The notes under the pieces are model-generated. The model searched no databases. It was not told the DNA's origin and saw only the letters and a program-made list of their open reading frames with translations. Positions 1 to 11,868 of a stretch of DNA of 64,000 bases are shown here, piece by piece. This DNA is from Cannabis sativa. Its lineage: Eukaryota; Streptophyta; Magnoliopsida; Rosales; Cannabaceae. A program made the translations under genes and the position numbers. Position 1 is the first letter of the stretch. Every line of letters begins with the position of its first letter. Location of the stretch: assembly GCF_029168945.1 (NCBI RefSeq), contig NC_083605.1, forward strand, positions 39,817,280 to 39,881,279. The letters run 5' to 3'.

Positions 1-521
1 AAATCAGATCAGCATAATAGCTTTAATGTAAGTTACTACGGTAACAGACATATTTTCGACCAATACATGAATAAAGATGTTTATTTAAATTCAAATTGAG
101 TCGAGTTCATTAGCATGTTACCAATTTACCATCCAGTGCGTACAAAAGGTTTGGTCATACCCAAAACCCCAAACAGACAAAAAAAAAAGCATACTTGTAA
201 AAAAAAACAAGTGACCAAGAGTCATAAGTCTGCTCGGTCACTTGGGGGCACCTATACATTTGGTAAATATTAAAAAGCAAAACGAACACAATTGCACGAC
301 GATTATAAATAGAGGATGAAATTCATTAAGAATAACAAAAGCATTCAAACCCAGGATTAAAGGCTGCCCAGTAAGCTAGTTGTTCAAAAAATGAAAATAT
401 ATTCCAAGTTTAAAGACCGCTTGGTCGGTCACCTTGTCTTAAAAGAAGGCCTAATTAGCCAAACAGATAAAAAAAGATAGTAAAAGGAAAGCAATTAAAC
501 AGTAGGAGTCCCAGGCTCTTT
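1..521. other. Non-coding stretch, probable retroelement flank
   Basis: I see no supported gene here. The stretch is AT-rich with short A-runs and contains the phrase CTCGGTCACTTGGGGGCACC, with GACC/GGTC-containing phrases recurring around 220-430. Such phrases are common in plant LTR-element untranslated regions, and the adjacent minus-strand gag-like frame ends at 522, so this is probably the downstream non-coding part of that element. The assignment is inference. Confidence 0.35.
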
Positions 522-2789
522 TTATGAGTTAACTGGATTTGAAGGAGCCAGAAGATCGTCATTCTTGGCAGAAGGAGCCTCAACATTCTGATCGATAGGA
601 GAGGTGGAAGTGGTTGTCTCGAGTTCCCAATAGGTCGCCTGAGCAGCACAGTAGTCAAGAAACATGTCTTTAGAAGCGCCCAGATAATCAAAGTTTGCCT
701 TGGGATTGACCTTCCAAAAGTCATAAAATATCTCGAGACCAACTGTCTCTAAGGAATTCACCATCTCCCCGAGCCTCGCCACCTCGGACTTCTGGTTCTT
801 AACCTCAGCCTTGAGTTCCTCCTCCATGGCCTTCTTCTCATCCTCCAACATGCGAAGAAGAGTTTGGAGACCCTCTTTTTTGTCCTGAAGACTGGTAACG
901 TCCCAGGACAAAGAAGCAATATCAGCCTCGAGTGCTCGGTTGAGGACGTCTCCTGTAGTTCCTTAGTCAGCTCGGCAACTTTGGTCTCAGCTGCTAGGAG
1001 TTTCTTGTTAACCTCTCCCAGCTCTATCCACACAACCCCAAGTTGAACCCGCGCATCCTCGACATCCTTTTTGGCCTTGTCCACTTCCGTTCGCATTGTG
1101 TTGGAAATGGCAAGGTTTTTAGCAGCATACGACTTTGCTTGAGAATAGGCGTATGCCATCTTCAAACTAATCTGTGCAGAAAAAAGGCATTAAAAATCCG
1201 AACTAGTCAAGGAAGAATAAAAGAAAATTGTCAGAAAAGACTTACCCGCGAAAGCTCTTTCAAGACTCCTCCCATGACCAGCTTGAGAGACAAGTCATTA
1301 TCCGCCCCATCCAACTGTTTGTTCACCTCTGAAACCGACGGGCTCACATAGTGGTTGAGCATGTCTCTGCCTCTTTTGGTCTCTGTGTGCAATACCAAAG
1401 GTGGGGTAGGAGCCTTAACTTGTTTAGACCCACTTCTGATCAGCTCAGATCCTCCCTTCGCCTGCTTAGGTTCCTTTGAACTCCCTCCTCAAGAACCTTT
1501 GGACTTAGTGACTTTCGGGGTAGGAGGGTCCACGGCAGGTTGTTCCCTTGAAAGATTGATGACCTCTCCTACTGGTGCTTTCTCTTTTGATGGAATCTCA
1601 CCGCCCTAAGACTTCTTGGCCGGAGGGGATAAGCCCGAGCTTCACCCCACTCTCTTCTTCAAGGCCTCAATCATCTTCTGAGACATTTCTAGATGGAATA
1701 AAAACAATACAGTTAGAAGAAAGTATAAAATATATGAAGGCGTGATAATTAAGAAAAATAAATGCAAGATGAAGTATTCTGCACGCTGGCAGGAGCATTT
1801 GCCCGAACAAGCACAGAAGGGCGTCATCATCCGAAGAGTCTTCCTGCTCCTCCATGACGGCTTCCCCTTTCCTTCTACAGGGGTGGACGACCGAGCAGGT
1901 AGATTAGGCTCTTTGATCCGAATAGTATGTTTGATGGGCCTCTGCCCGATCAGGAGGGTTTTCTTCTTCTTGAGTGGCCTATCCTGCTCAGAATATTCCT
2001 GAGCATACTGCTTGGCTCCTGCATCACCCTTCAACTTAGCCTCACGCTTGAGCTGAATGAGCTCCTTCTCTTGCTCAGCTCCCTCAGCCTGGCCAGCCCT
2101 GGACTTCTTCTTCCTCCCCTTCACAGGCTGAGATATAAAGTCTGTCGGATAAAGCTTGTACTTCACAAAGTTGTCCTCCGAGGTGAACAAAGTGATATTA
2201 CGAGCAGCATCCGGCAACTAGATCTCTTGAGCCCTGTCCCTAAGTGCCAATGTTAGGGGTGGACGGTTGTATATTGGGATCTATTGAAACCAAGTATAGG
2301 TGGTATCCATGCCTTCCACGAAGTAATACTCGTCACAAAACCCCCGATCCTGCTAACATCCTTGTCCACGGTGCCCGTCAGCCACTTGAAGTCTGGCTGA
2401 GAGAAGTAGAAGTACCCCGACCTACTTTGCTTACGGGTAGACTCAAAGTCAAGAAACCAGTTGACCTCGTTTGGGGGCGACACACCCCATCCTTGAATGG
2501 CGTAGAGGACGAACATGGCAGAAAAATACTTAATGGCCTTGGGAGCGACCTGGGTCACACAAAGGCCAAAATAATCTGGCACCCTCTTGAAGTACGATTG
2601 CAAAGGCACCATCACCCCTTGCTTGGTGTTAGCACCCGACCAAGCACAAAACCCTTTTGGCGAGTTACTTGCCCTATGTTTCGAAGAGGGGACATAACAC
2701 TAAAGTCTGCCCAGGTACCCAACCTTATCCAAGGCCCTCATGCGTGCCTCACTTATTTTGGACAGAGGGCTCAACCATCTGGCACCTAA
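522..2789 (-). pseudogene. Decayed gag-like reading frame of a plant gypsy-type element, coiled-coil C-terminus
   Basis: Read on the minus strand, four open segments follow each other: 2615-2253, 2217-1642, 1165-758 and 911-522. The first contains a W-F-L-D-F then K-W-L-T-G pattern, like the 'putative gypsy type transposon' domain (PF04195 group) of plant retroelement gag-like proteins. The second is highly charged, with K/R-rich and E/K-rich stretches. The last two are heptad-rich (for example LEDEKKAMEEELKAEVKNQK), typical of the coiled-coil tail of these proteins. A probable 3' splice site (TTCCATCTAG on the minus strand, about 1692) separates the second and third parts, so some gaps may be introns. 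Frames change and stops occur between segments, so I call it a pseudogene. No pol is visible. The right end is cut at 2790 by an inserted LTR. The family assignment is moderately sure. Confidence 0.55.
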
Positions 2790-3809
2790 TGTTGGGCTTT
2801 GTGCCCTAAATAAAACCCATTTCAATATAATTAGATTTACTTATTAATAAAGATCAGAAATAACATTTTATGTTGCATGGTTCACATAATTTATTTCATG
2901 ATTATATATATAATGTATGAATTCTATTTAAGTCCAGAACATATGAATTTGTTAATGATTATAGTGTTGTTAGCACAGTGGAATATAATCTTAATTATAT
3001 GTTCGAAAGTTTATTCCCTGATTTGTCAGCACACTGGATTTAGACTGACATGATTATCAGTGATAGGTATTCTTACACCTTGGATAAGTGTTATGTCCCT
3101 TCCAGGGTATTGGCAAAGTTTACCAGTATCGGATGTATAAAGTATACATCGGAAGGGACCGATATTGAACTTTGATTAGATATATTAAAATTTACCATAA
3201 TATCTATTCAATTCAATATCACCTGTTGATCCTAGATCAAATGATCTTAATCCTGATATGGTTAGGTTCGATCTCAAGAGTATTATACATGTTCTTTGAT
3301 TTGTTAGTTAGGCCTACTTTTGGGTCAGGGTGATACGTACATTTTGGGAACATGATAGTATAATTAAGTGGGAGCGCTAACATAAATAAGGAGTCTATAA
3401 CTTCTATAGGAATTGAGAAGTGAAACGTTGATATCCTTCGAGCTTGGCTAAACAGAGATAAATGGTGGAGATCTCATTTCACTTCGCTGAAATATCATTT
3501 ATACGGAGCTAAGTGTTTTAAGGATAAAATCCAATGAAGGTGTAACGGTAATTTAGTTCCTATTCAATGTAGATCATCTATTAGAGGGTCATTGATCATA
3601 TTAGGATTATAACAATGGATAACTAATAGTGTATCTATATCGTGGAACATATAGAGCGTTCTATATGACTGAGAGTGCAATTCCAAGTTCTAAGTGTGGA
3701 TTCAATAAGGAAAATTAATAAGTTAGGGAATTTACTTGGTAAATTCGGTTCAACTTATTGGAAGCTCTGAAATATAGGCCCATGGTCCCCATACTAGTTG
3801 AGACCATAC
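2790..3809 (+). repeat. Partial LARD LTR, first of two tandem copies
   Basis: It begins with TGTTGGG, the 5' terminus of the long LTR family found five more times in this window (3810, and on the minus strand 11706-11868, 27959-29727, 32111-33999, 59518-61447). It runs in plus orientation for 1,020 bp and stops after GGTCCCCATACTAGTTGAG plus ACCATAC. At that point the second copy restarts with TGTTGGG. The last 870 bp or so of the LTR are missing from this copy. There is no coding content. The two copies align base for base over almost the whole unit with scattered substitutions. Confidence 0.85.
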
Positions 3810-5577
3810 TGTTGGGTTTTGTGCCCTAAATAAAACCCATTTCAATATAATCAGATTTACTTATTAATAAAGATCAGAAATAACATTTTATTTTGCATGG
3901 TTCACATGATTTATTTCATGATTATATATAAAATGTATGAATTCCATTTAAGTCCACAACATATGACTTTGTTAATGATTATAGTGTTGTCAGCACAGTG
4001 GAATATAATCTTAATTATATGTTCGAAAGTTTATTCCCTGATTTGTCAGAACACTGGATTTAGACTGACATGGTATAATCGGCGATAGGTATTCTTACAC
4101 CTTGGAAAAGTGTTATGTCCTTTCCAGGACATTGGCAAAGTTTGCCAGTATCGGATGCATGGAGTATACATCGGAAGGGACCGATATTGAACTTTGATTA
4201 GATATATTAAAATTTACCGTAATATCTATTCAATTCAATATCACCCGTTGATCCTAGATCAAATGATCTTAATCCTGATATGTTTAGGTTCGATCTCAAG
4301 AGTACTATACATGTTCTTTGATTTGTTAGTTAAGCCTACTTTTGGGTCAGGGTGATACGTATATTTTGGGAACATGATAGTATTATTGATTGGGAGCGCT
4401 AACATAAATATGGAATCTATAACTTCTATAGGAATTTAGAAGTGAAACGATGATATCCTTCGAGCTTCGCTAAACAGAGATAAATGGTGGAGATCTCATT
4501 TCACTTCGCTGAAATATCATTTATACGGAGCTAAGTGTTTTAAGGATAAAATACATTGAAGGTGTAACGGTAACTTAGTGCCTATTCAATGTAGATCATC
4601 TATTAGAGTGTCATTGATCACGTTAGGATTATAACAATGGATAACTAATGACGTATCTATATCGTGGAACATATAGAGCGTTCTATATGACTGAGAGTGC
4701 AATTCCAAGTTCTAAGTGTGGATTCAATAAGGAATTAATAAGTTAGGGAATTTACTTGGGAAATTCGGTTCAACTTATTGGAAGCTCGGTTTATATAGGC
4801 CATGGTCCCCATACTAGTTGAGACCATACTTCTTGTAAGACTCAGTTAATTGATTTTAATTAATCAATTATAATTCTAAAGTTAGACTATGTCTACTTTA
4901 TGAATTTTCACTAAGAAAGGGCGAAATTGTAAAGAAAAGAGATTCTAGGTTTATTTATTAATTAAGAGACTTTATATTTCTAAATTAATAAATATATTAA
5001 ATGAAAATATTATTTAATAATTATTTTTAAGTTATTAAATAATTAGAATTGGCATTTGAATGGTTAAATTGGAAAATTGGCATTTTTGAGAAAATGGGAA
5101 TGAAAAATAACAAAATGGAAAGTTGCAAAGTGAGGCCCAATTTCATTATATGGCCACCCACTATGCAATCCCTTTACCATTTATTTTTCCATTATTTTAA
5201 TGCCATACAATTCTAACCTAAACCTAGAGGGCATTCTATAAATAGAAAGTGTTGGCTTCAGGAAACTCATGACTTTGCATATTGTTCCTTTCAGAAAAAG
5301 CCATGCGCCACCCTCTCTCTTTTTTTTCCTCTCTTCAATTTCCAAATTCCTTGAGTGATAGAGTAGTGCCCACACACATAGTGGTATCTCAATCATAGTG
5401 TGTAAGACTGTAGGAGAATCCAAACAACAAAGAAGGACAATCAGCATCAAGGAAGGAGAGAAAAAGATCCAGGTTCAGATCTTGATTATGCTCTGCTACA
5501 GAAAGGAATCAAGGGCTAGAGATCTGAACAGAAGGAGTCATTATATTTCGCTGCACCCAATGTAAGCTTTACTATTT
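3810..5577 (+). mobile_element. LARD LTR, nearly full length, 3' end truncated
   Basis: This is the second tandem copy, starting TGTTGGGTTTTGTGCCC at 3810. It continues past the point where the first copy ends, through a conserved GAGGGCATTCTATAAATAG TATA-like segment (5226-5244) and on to CGCTGCACCCAATGTAAG (about 5550-5570). A complete copy (32111-33999) has roughly 120 bp more before its terminal CCAACA, so this one is truncated. The sequence passes directly into integrase-coding sequence of a minus-strand gypsy element at about 5578. The 89-residue minus-strand reading frame at 5181-5450 is not recognisable as a protein and lies wholly within the LTR. Confidence 0.8.
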
Positions 5578-7673
5578 CTTTAACATATAACTCTGCCAAC
5601 TGATCCACTGAATAGGTCGTTTTAACTGGCAGAAAATGAGCAGACTTCGTGAATCGATCTACCACAACCCAAATAGAATCGAACAACCATGTGGTTCTAG
5701 GCAACCCAACCACAAAGTCCATCGCGATGTCCTCCCACTTCCATTCAGGTAGGGTTAAAGGTTGTAACAACCCTGCTGGTCTTTGATGTTCATCCTTAAT
5801 CTGCTGACAAGTTCGGCATTTCGATACAAATTCTACCAAATTCTTCTTCATTCCACTCCACCAGAAGTAAGGTTTAAGATCCTGATACATCTTGGTGGTG
5901 CCGGGATGCAAGGAATATGGGGTACTATGAGCCTCTTCAATGATTTCATTCCTGACTTCCATACTATTTGGAACGCAAACCCTAGCTTTATACAATAGCA
6001 TCCCGTTGTCTGACACTGAAAAATCCCTGGCTTGACCAGCTGAAACCTCTTCTCTGATTTTTACCAACTCTGGATCAGTCATCTGAGCAATCTTAATTCT
6101 TTCTAACAGATCAGATTGCAGCATCAAGTTGTGAAGCTTGCCTACCACAAACTCAATGCTAGATATTACCATGTCGTCTGGTAACTGAGGTGAGATCTGA
6201 ATCATGCTAGCTATCTGCCCAGGACCCTTCCTGCTTAAGGCATCGGCCACTACATTGGCCTTCCCAGGGTGATAAAGAATCTCACAATCGTAATCTTTTA
6301 CTAACTCCAACCAACGCCTCTGTCTCATATTCAAATATTTCTGAGTAAATAAGTATTTGAGACTTTTATGGTCGGTATAAATTTCACACCTTTCCCCATA
6401 AAGATAATGCTACCAAATCTTCAAAGCAAATACTACTGCGGCCAACTCTAGGTCATGAAACGGGTATCGCTATTCATAAATTTTCAACTGACGGGAGGCA
6501 TAAGCGATAACCCGGTCAGCTTGCATCAGTACACACCCCAGACCCTGTCTGGATACATCACAATAAACCACGAACTTTTCTTTGTCAGAAGGCAAAGCTA
6601 GCACTGGGGCTGTAATCAACCTCTGTTTCAGCTCCTAAAAGCTAGCCTCACATTTGTCTGACCATATAAATCGCTGATTCTTCTTGGTAAGCTCGGTTAA
6701 GGGTGTTGAGATTTTAGAAAAACCCTTCTACAAACCGACTATGATAACCAGCTAGACCCAAGAAACTTCTAATTTCTGTCACTATTTTGGGTCTAGGCCA
6801 AGCCCTGACAGATTCTATTTTTCCTGGATCCACCTTGATCCCATCTTTGCTAACAATGTGCCCTAAGAAAGACACCTGAGATAGCTAAAATTCACATTTC
6901 TTGAATTTGGCATAAAGCTTGTGTTCCCAAAGCCGTTGCAGAACCATTCGACGATGTACCTCATGCTCTTATTCTGATCGAGAGTACACAAGGATGTCGT
7001 TGATAAATACTATTACACAGATATCGAGGAAATCCTTGAATACTCTATTCATCAAGTCCATAAATGTTGCAAGAGCATTGGTTAGTCCAAACGACATAAC
7101 CAAGAATTCATAATGTCCATACCTAGTACGGAAGGCTGTCTTCGGAATGTCCTCCTCTCGGATTCTCAACTGATGATAGCCCGATCGGAGATCAATCTTG
7201 GAGAAGACCGTCTTCCCCTGGAGTTGATCGAAAAGATCATCGATCCTAGGTAATGGATATTTATTCTTAACTGTTAGCTTGTTTAACTCCCGATAGTCGA
7301 TGCACATTCTCATAGACCCATCCTTCTTCTTGACAAATAATACCGGAGCTCCCCAGGGTGACACACTAGGCCGGATAAACCCTATGTCAAGTAACCCTTG
7401 GAGCTAAATTTTCAATTCTTTAAGCTCAGCCAGAGCCATTCTATAAGGAGCCTTGGAGACCGGTTCTACTCCAAGTGCTAAATCTATTATAAAATCAATT
7501 TCCCGCTGAGGTGGTAAACCCAGAAGTTCTTCGGGAAATACATCTAGAAATTCCCGAACCACCTTGATATCTTCTGGCCGAACAGAGTCTGGCCGAGTGG
7601 TGTCTAACACCACGGCCAGAAACCCTAGGCATCCATCACACAATAATTCCTTAGCTGACAGGGCCGAAATCAC
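5578..7673 (-). pseudogene. Element 1 pol relic: RT, RNase H and partial integrase
   Basis: Minus-strand segments 7673-7404, 7364-6969 and 6334-5516 are pieces of one pol polyprotein. The RT part carries the [16 protein letters not shown] and [12 protein letters not shown] motifs and the MSFGLTNA motif. The catalytic YxDD-equivalent reads F-I-N-D-I-L-V-Y-S, so the first catalytic aspartate is asparagine (codon about 6999-7001). In element 2 the same motif is F-I-D-D. The integrase part keeps an H-H-C-C zinc site (CRTCQQIK) and the first catalytic aspartate region [10 protein letters not shown], then diverges at its end where the element is cut. Stops separate the RT, RNase H and integrase pieces. 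It is certainly non-functional. Confidence 0.9.
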
Positions 7674-7688
7674 TGGGATCCGAGATCC

Positions 7689-9236
7689 CTAAACCGAACC
7701 GACAAAAACAAACGGTTCCTCACCTTCTGGTTGGAAGATTACCATCTTCCTCTTACAGTCAATACTGGTCGAATATTTGGATAAGAAATCCATTCCCAGT
7801 ATAATATCAACATTTTCTAAACTCATCTCTATTAGGTCAGCACTTAACTCCCTATCGTCAATTCTGATCGGCATAGACCTAATCCACCTTTTGGAGATAA
7901 CTAACTCTCCGCCAGGTAATAGGGTTCCAAACCCTGATTCATAACTATCATGCGGTCTATCCAATTTACTAAAGATTCTGGCTGCCACATAAGAATGTGT
8001 GGCCCCAGAGTCAAACAATACAGAGTAAAAAGAGTTGTTGACCGAGAGCTGACCTGTCACCACTGAAGGGCTGGCTTCTGCATCAGCCTGAGTAATGGCG
8101 AACACCCTAGCTGGAGTGGGTCTCGCCGGAGCCTTTGGTGCTTCAGTTCTAAGTTGAGGGCAATCCCTCTTGTAGTGTCCTGGCATGCCACACTGAAAGC
8201 ACCCCTGCCCTCTACACTCACCCAGATGGTGCCTTTTACAACTGGGGCACTCTGGGTAGGTATATCGGGTCTCAGAACTACCCTGACGACTGCCTCGACC
8301 CTGGTTCCCCCGGAACCTCTTGTTCTGACCTGAGCCACCGGTTGCAGTGGATGCTTTCCTTTTCTGGTCCATGGCCGAGCCACTACCTCCCCTGCTATAG
8401 CCTGATGCAGGAGGGGTAGGAGCCCCGCCAACCACTGGAGTCCTAGCAGACTCAGTCATACACCCAACTGCGCCCTCGGCTCGCAGTGCCTTTTCCACCA
8501 TTTCAGCATAGGTGGTTTTGTCGTCTGTAGTAATCATCAGGTCATGTCGAATCTTCGCACTCAGCCCATCCAAGTATTTTTCCTTTTTACTGAAATCAGT
8601 TGGCACAATTCCCGAGGCCAACCTCGCCAACCGATCAAACTGTCAGGTGGGTGAACTCTTTTCTCTTGGCACTTCTGACGGCCTCATTGTAGTACTTGGC
8701 ATTGAAAAGTTCTTGGAACCTTTCCCAGGTCATCATTGTGACATCGTGTATCATGGACACCATGTCCCACCAGACCAATGCATCTTCTTGAAACTGAAAA
8801 GTGGCACAGACCACTCTATCATTCCCCGTGACGCCCATGAAATTCAATATCTTGGTGCCTGCTTGCGAAACCTTTCATACAGAGGTTCCATCCGATTCAT
8901 CGCTATCACTGGTTCGGCCTAGACAACAGGGGCAAGTGCCACTGGAATTTCTGGTACAGACACTGCAGGAGCACCCTGCTGTCTTAATCGATGGATTTCA
9001 TTATCTTTTTCCTCAATTCTAGCTTGCATTTCTGCAAACTTATTTTCCCAATTCTGGGCTTCCTGGGTAGCTTGGGCAGCCTGGGCAGCCTATGGCAGGT
9101 TAGCATCACCCCGGCCACGAGCCCTGCCCCTAGGACCTCTACCTCGGCCCCGAGCATTTGGGGGAAACTGAGCTCCTTGACCTTCATTTGACCCGACCGA
9201 ATTGCCCTGACTCCTGGTATTTCGCCTGGCGTCCAT
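7689..9236 (-). pseudogene. Element 1 gag and protease relic
   Basis: The start is taken at the minus-strand ATG at 9236 (M-D-A-R-R), at the same place as in element 2. The N-terminal part is interrupted by stops and frame changes between 9230 and 8640. The segment 8630-7689 is open. It holds the end of the gag domain (GIVPTDFSKKEKYLDGL), a low-complexity G/S/R linker, one zinc knuckle C-F-Q-C-G-M-P-G-H-Y-K-R-D-C (about 8162-8203), and a retropepsin-type protease with an intact F-D-S-G-A active site. It is followed after a stop at about 7686 by the pol relic. Role: capsid/nucleocapsid and polyprotein processing in the parental element. Confidence 0.85.
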
Positions 9237-9498
9237 CTAGTCTGAACAGCCTGTGTAACCAAGAGTTGGCATATCAAATCATGATCAACGAGAGCTTACT
9301 AATGCCGCTTATTTGGAAATTAAAAATATGCGCCTATTCTACTATCAAGCTACTAACATGCTTCCTAACAGGCTTTTCTTAAATCATACTATTTAAAATA
9401 AACTACTAAAGCAATAAAAGCTTATTGAACAGTAGAACGAGCTAACTGATGATGATGATTGTACATGTCATGACGATCTTCAAAAGAAAACCTCGCGC

Positions 9499-9512
9499 CT
9501 CTGATACCAAAT
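9499..9512 (-). promoter_or_regulatory. Primer-binding site of element 1
   Basis: Immediately inside the LTR, the minus strand reads TTTGGTATCAGAGGCG. This matches the usual plant LTR-element primer-binding site TGGTATCAGAGC, complementary to the 3' end of initiator methionine tRNA. Its position next to the LTR terminus TGTTACA (minus) fixes the LTR/internal boundary. Confidence 0.85.
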
Positions 9513-11705
9513 TGTAACACCCTAACTAGCGTAGGCGTGTTGACGTGATTTTAAACGTACTGTGCAGCTCATTGCTAATCAACGAGGTTAATGAAAATCA
9601 TGATTAATTAAAATTTTGCTATTTAATTAAAACTTATAATATTACATACAAAATATTTCGGAATCCCGTTTACAAAAGTTTACTATTCAATACAAAATAT
9701 TTGTCGCCTAGCGACTAACTACAAAAGCACTATTGTCCTGAGGATCGTACGCTCCAGGCCTAACCGCCCGACATGTACAATCTTCATCTGCTCGTCCTCA
9801 CGGTTCCTCAACTTTGGCCTTGCCCTTACCTACACATAAACATAGCACTGTGAGTCGACAGACCCAGTAAGAAAAGCATAAATCATAAAACATACATAAA
9901 TCCCGGGTTATGATCAGACCCCCATACCCCTGACCACAACCTTAATCCCCGTGTCCCACACGGTACTGAGTCTCGAACGTTCATACGACGATACTTTTGA
10001 CATATGAACAGCCTATACTCGGTATGCTAGTCATACTCTAGCCGTACCGATGTGTTACAGTATCAGCCTATACTCGGTATATCAGTCATACTCTGAGCAT
10101 ACGGATGTGATACGGTCAAATAGTACAGTACCATCGACCATAATATCAGCCTATACTCGGTACGCTAGTCATACTCTAGCCGTACCGATGTGATACTGTC
10201 GGATGGTACAAAGCCAACATACATATCTAATGTAATCTAACAGGCTTCCTAACATGCACGCTAAACATGTAAATACATATGCATACTGTTATACTAATCT
10301 TACCTCGATTCCGAATTCAGGTGTGCCGGTCAACCTGAGTGGAATAATCTGCTCGGCGAATTACAGGCTCCTAAATCATAATAATCACAACACTGATAAG
10401 TGATACGCTAAATCACTTCTCGGGGACTTAAACTTGAAACTAAAAGTTTCCCTATCGATAAACCACATGGCAATACCCTAAATAACACAAAAATGGGAAA
10501 AACTAGGGTTCCCAAATTTGCCCCCAATCGGTAGACCGGTTCCTCAACCGAAATTCCAGTTCCTACAGGCCTCTCTGAACCGGAATTCTGGTTCAGTGCA
10601 GGAAACACTAAAAATTCCATATCTTAACCAATTCAACCCCAATCCACTCCAAACTTTCCAGACCTGTTCTAAACATCCTAAAGGTCAATAACAAAGCAAT
10701 AAAACACAGCTTCATGCACCATTATAAAAATCAGTATTGATGAGTCAAGCTTGAGTTCAAAAACTCAAAGCTTGCTCATCCCACAAACTAGCTATCAAAA
10801 CCTGCTCAATTCACCATATATAACCATAATATAACACCAGAAAACAAACCCAAACACAAACAACAACCACAGCAGCTAATTCATCATTTTACCATAAAAA
10901 CCAAAGTTTTGAGTTTAAAGCTTTACACATGGTTAAATCCAACTAACAACAAAACTAGCTTGAATCCACATAAAAACTCATAACTAAACCTCTGAATATA
11001 ACAACAAACAACTACAACAACCACAACACCAAAATCACCAAGCATGCAACCATTTTCTTTTTCTTAAAACTCAAGAAACTTAAGAGAAAGCTACAAGGAT
11101 CTTACAAAGAACTTGAGATCACAATTCCTTGCTAAAACCAGCTTGAAAATGCAGAGAAATCAACCAAAACCTAGCTGCCTCTAGGTGGGTTCGAAAGAGA
11201 GAGGAAGACTTGAGAGAAAATGGAATTTTTGCTTTCTTTTTCCAATTTTAATAAAAATGAATAATAAAATGGTTCTTACTTAATTACCTCAGCCAAATAC
11301 CACCAATACAAGCGGAATAAAAACACAACTAAGTCCACTAAAGGACAAAATACAAATGGGGCAAAATGACCATTTTGCCCCTCCACACAAAAATAACATA
11401 AAAGGGGTACTAAGGGTATTTTGGGAAATTCTAAATTCCCGACCAATCCCGACATTCCTAATTTCTAAATAAACCGTCCCACTATACTAAAATATTAATT
11501 TGTGATTCTACTGAGCCATACACCGCGTTCCATGTTGCCGGGCACCGAAAATGCAAGATTATGAAATTTCACTATATAACATATAAAATGCATTCGGAAT
11601 TCAAATAAAACATCATAAATAATTATTTAAATATCAATAAATAATTTTCATAATTAAACCCTAATTATCTGCTAATTTCTAAATTTAAACTGAGCGGTCT
11701 TTACA
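9513..11705 (-). repeat. 5' LTR of element 1
   Basis: On the plus strand it runs from TGTAACACCCTAACTAGC to GCGGTCTTTACA, the same termini as the two LTRs of element 2. The length is 2,193 bp. It is homologous to those LTRs but clearly more diverged. It contains a three-copy minisatellite (10010-10200), a hairpin motif (9949-9963) and decayed versions of the CCGGAATTCCGG palindromes (about 10525-10600). The outer end adjoins LARD LTR sequence. Confidence 0.9.
10010..10200. repeat. Minisatellite inside element 1 LTR
   Basis: Three units start with AGCCTATACTCGGTA at 10010, 10065 and 10148. Each is followed by a related TCATACTCTAGCCGTACC phrase and then GATGTG. Unit spacing is uneven (55 and 83 bp). 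The related TCATACTCCGGCT repeats in the element 2 LTRs (about 15207-15350) show that this part of the LTR family is repeat-prone. Confidence 0.8.
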
Positions 11706-11868
11706 ACATATGTTCTGGACTTAATAGAATTTATACATTAAATATAATCATGAAACAAATCATGTCAACCATGCAACATAGAATGCGATTTATGATCTTT
11801 ATTAATTAGTAAATCTGATCATATTGAAATGGGTTTTATTTAGGGCACAAAACCCAACAAACTCCCAC
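11706..11868 (-). repeat. Outer fragment of the LARD 3' LTR
   Basis: The plus strand ends ATTTAGGGCACAAAACCCAACA at 11868, which is the minus-strand LTR start TGTTGGGTTTTGTGCCC. Only the first 163 bp of this LTR remain. The rest was displaced when element 1 arrived at 11705. Directly to the right the minus strand reads AGTGCAAGTGGGAGTT, a purine-rich polypurine-tract-like sequence. This orients the LARD: its interior lies to the right and its 5' LTR is at 27959-29727. Confidence 0.85.

Larger units (their letters stand above)
5578..11705 (-). mobile_element. Ty3/gypsy chromovirus-type element 1, 3'-truncated
   Basis: On the minus strand, a 5' LTR (11705-9513) is followed by a primer-binding site, gag, protease, reverse transcriptase, RNase H and the first half of integrase. 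The element then ends abruptly at about 5578 where LARD LTR sequence begins. The rest of integrase, the chromodomain and the 3' LTR are absent. The internal sequence aligns throughout with the fuller element at 14656-24090, and domain order and protein signatures fit the Tekay/Del-like chromovirus group. Many in-frame stops and frameshifts make it non-autonomous. Its LTR end at 11705 abuts the interior of a LARD LTR (11706), so it probably inserted into that LTR. Confidence 0.9.

Noticed and set aside
1355..1609. Plus-strand frames over the gag-like region
   Set aside because: They lie opposite the recognisable minus-strand gag-like segments and carry no domain.
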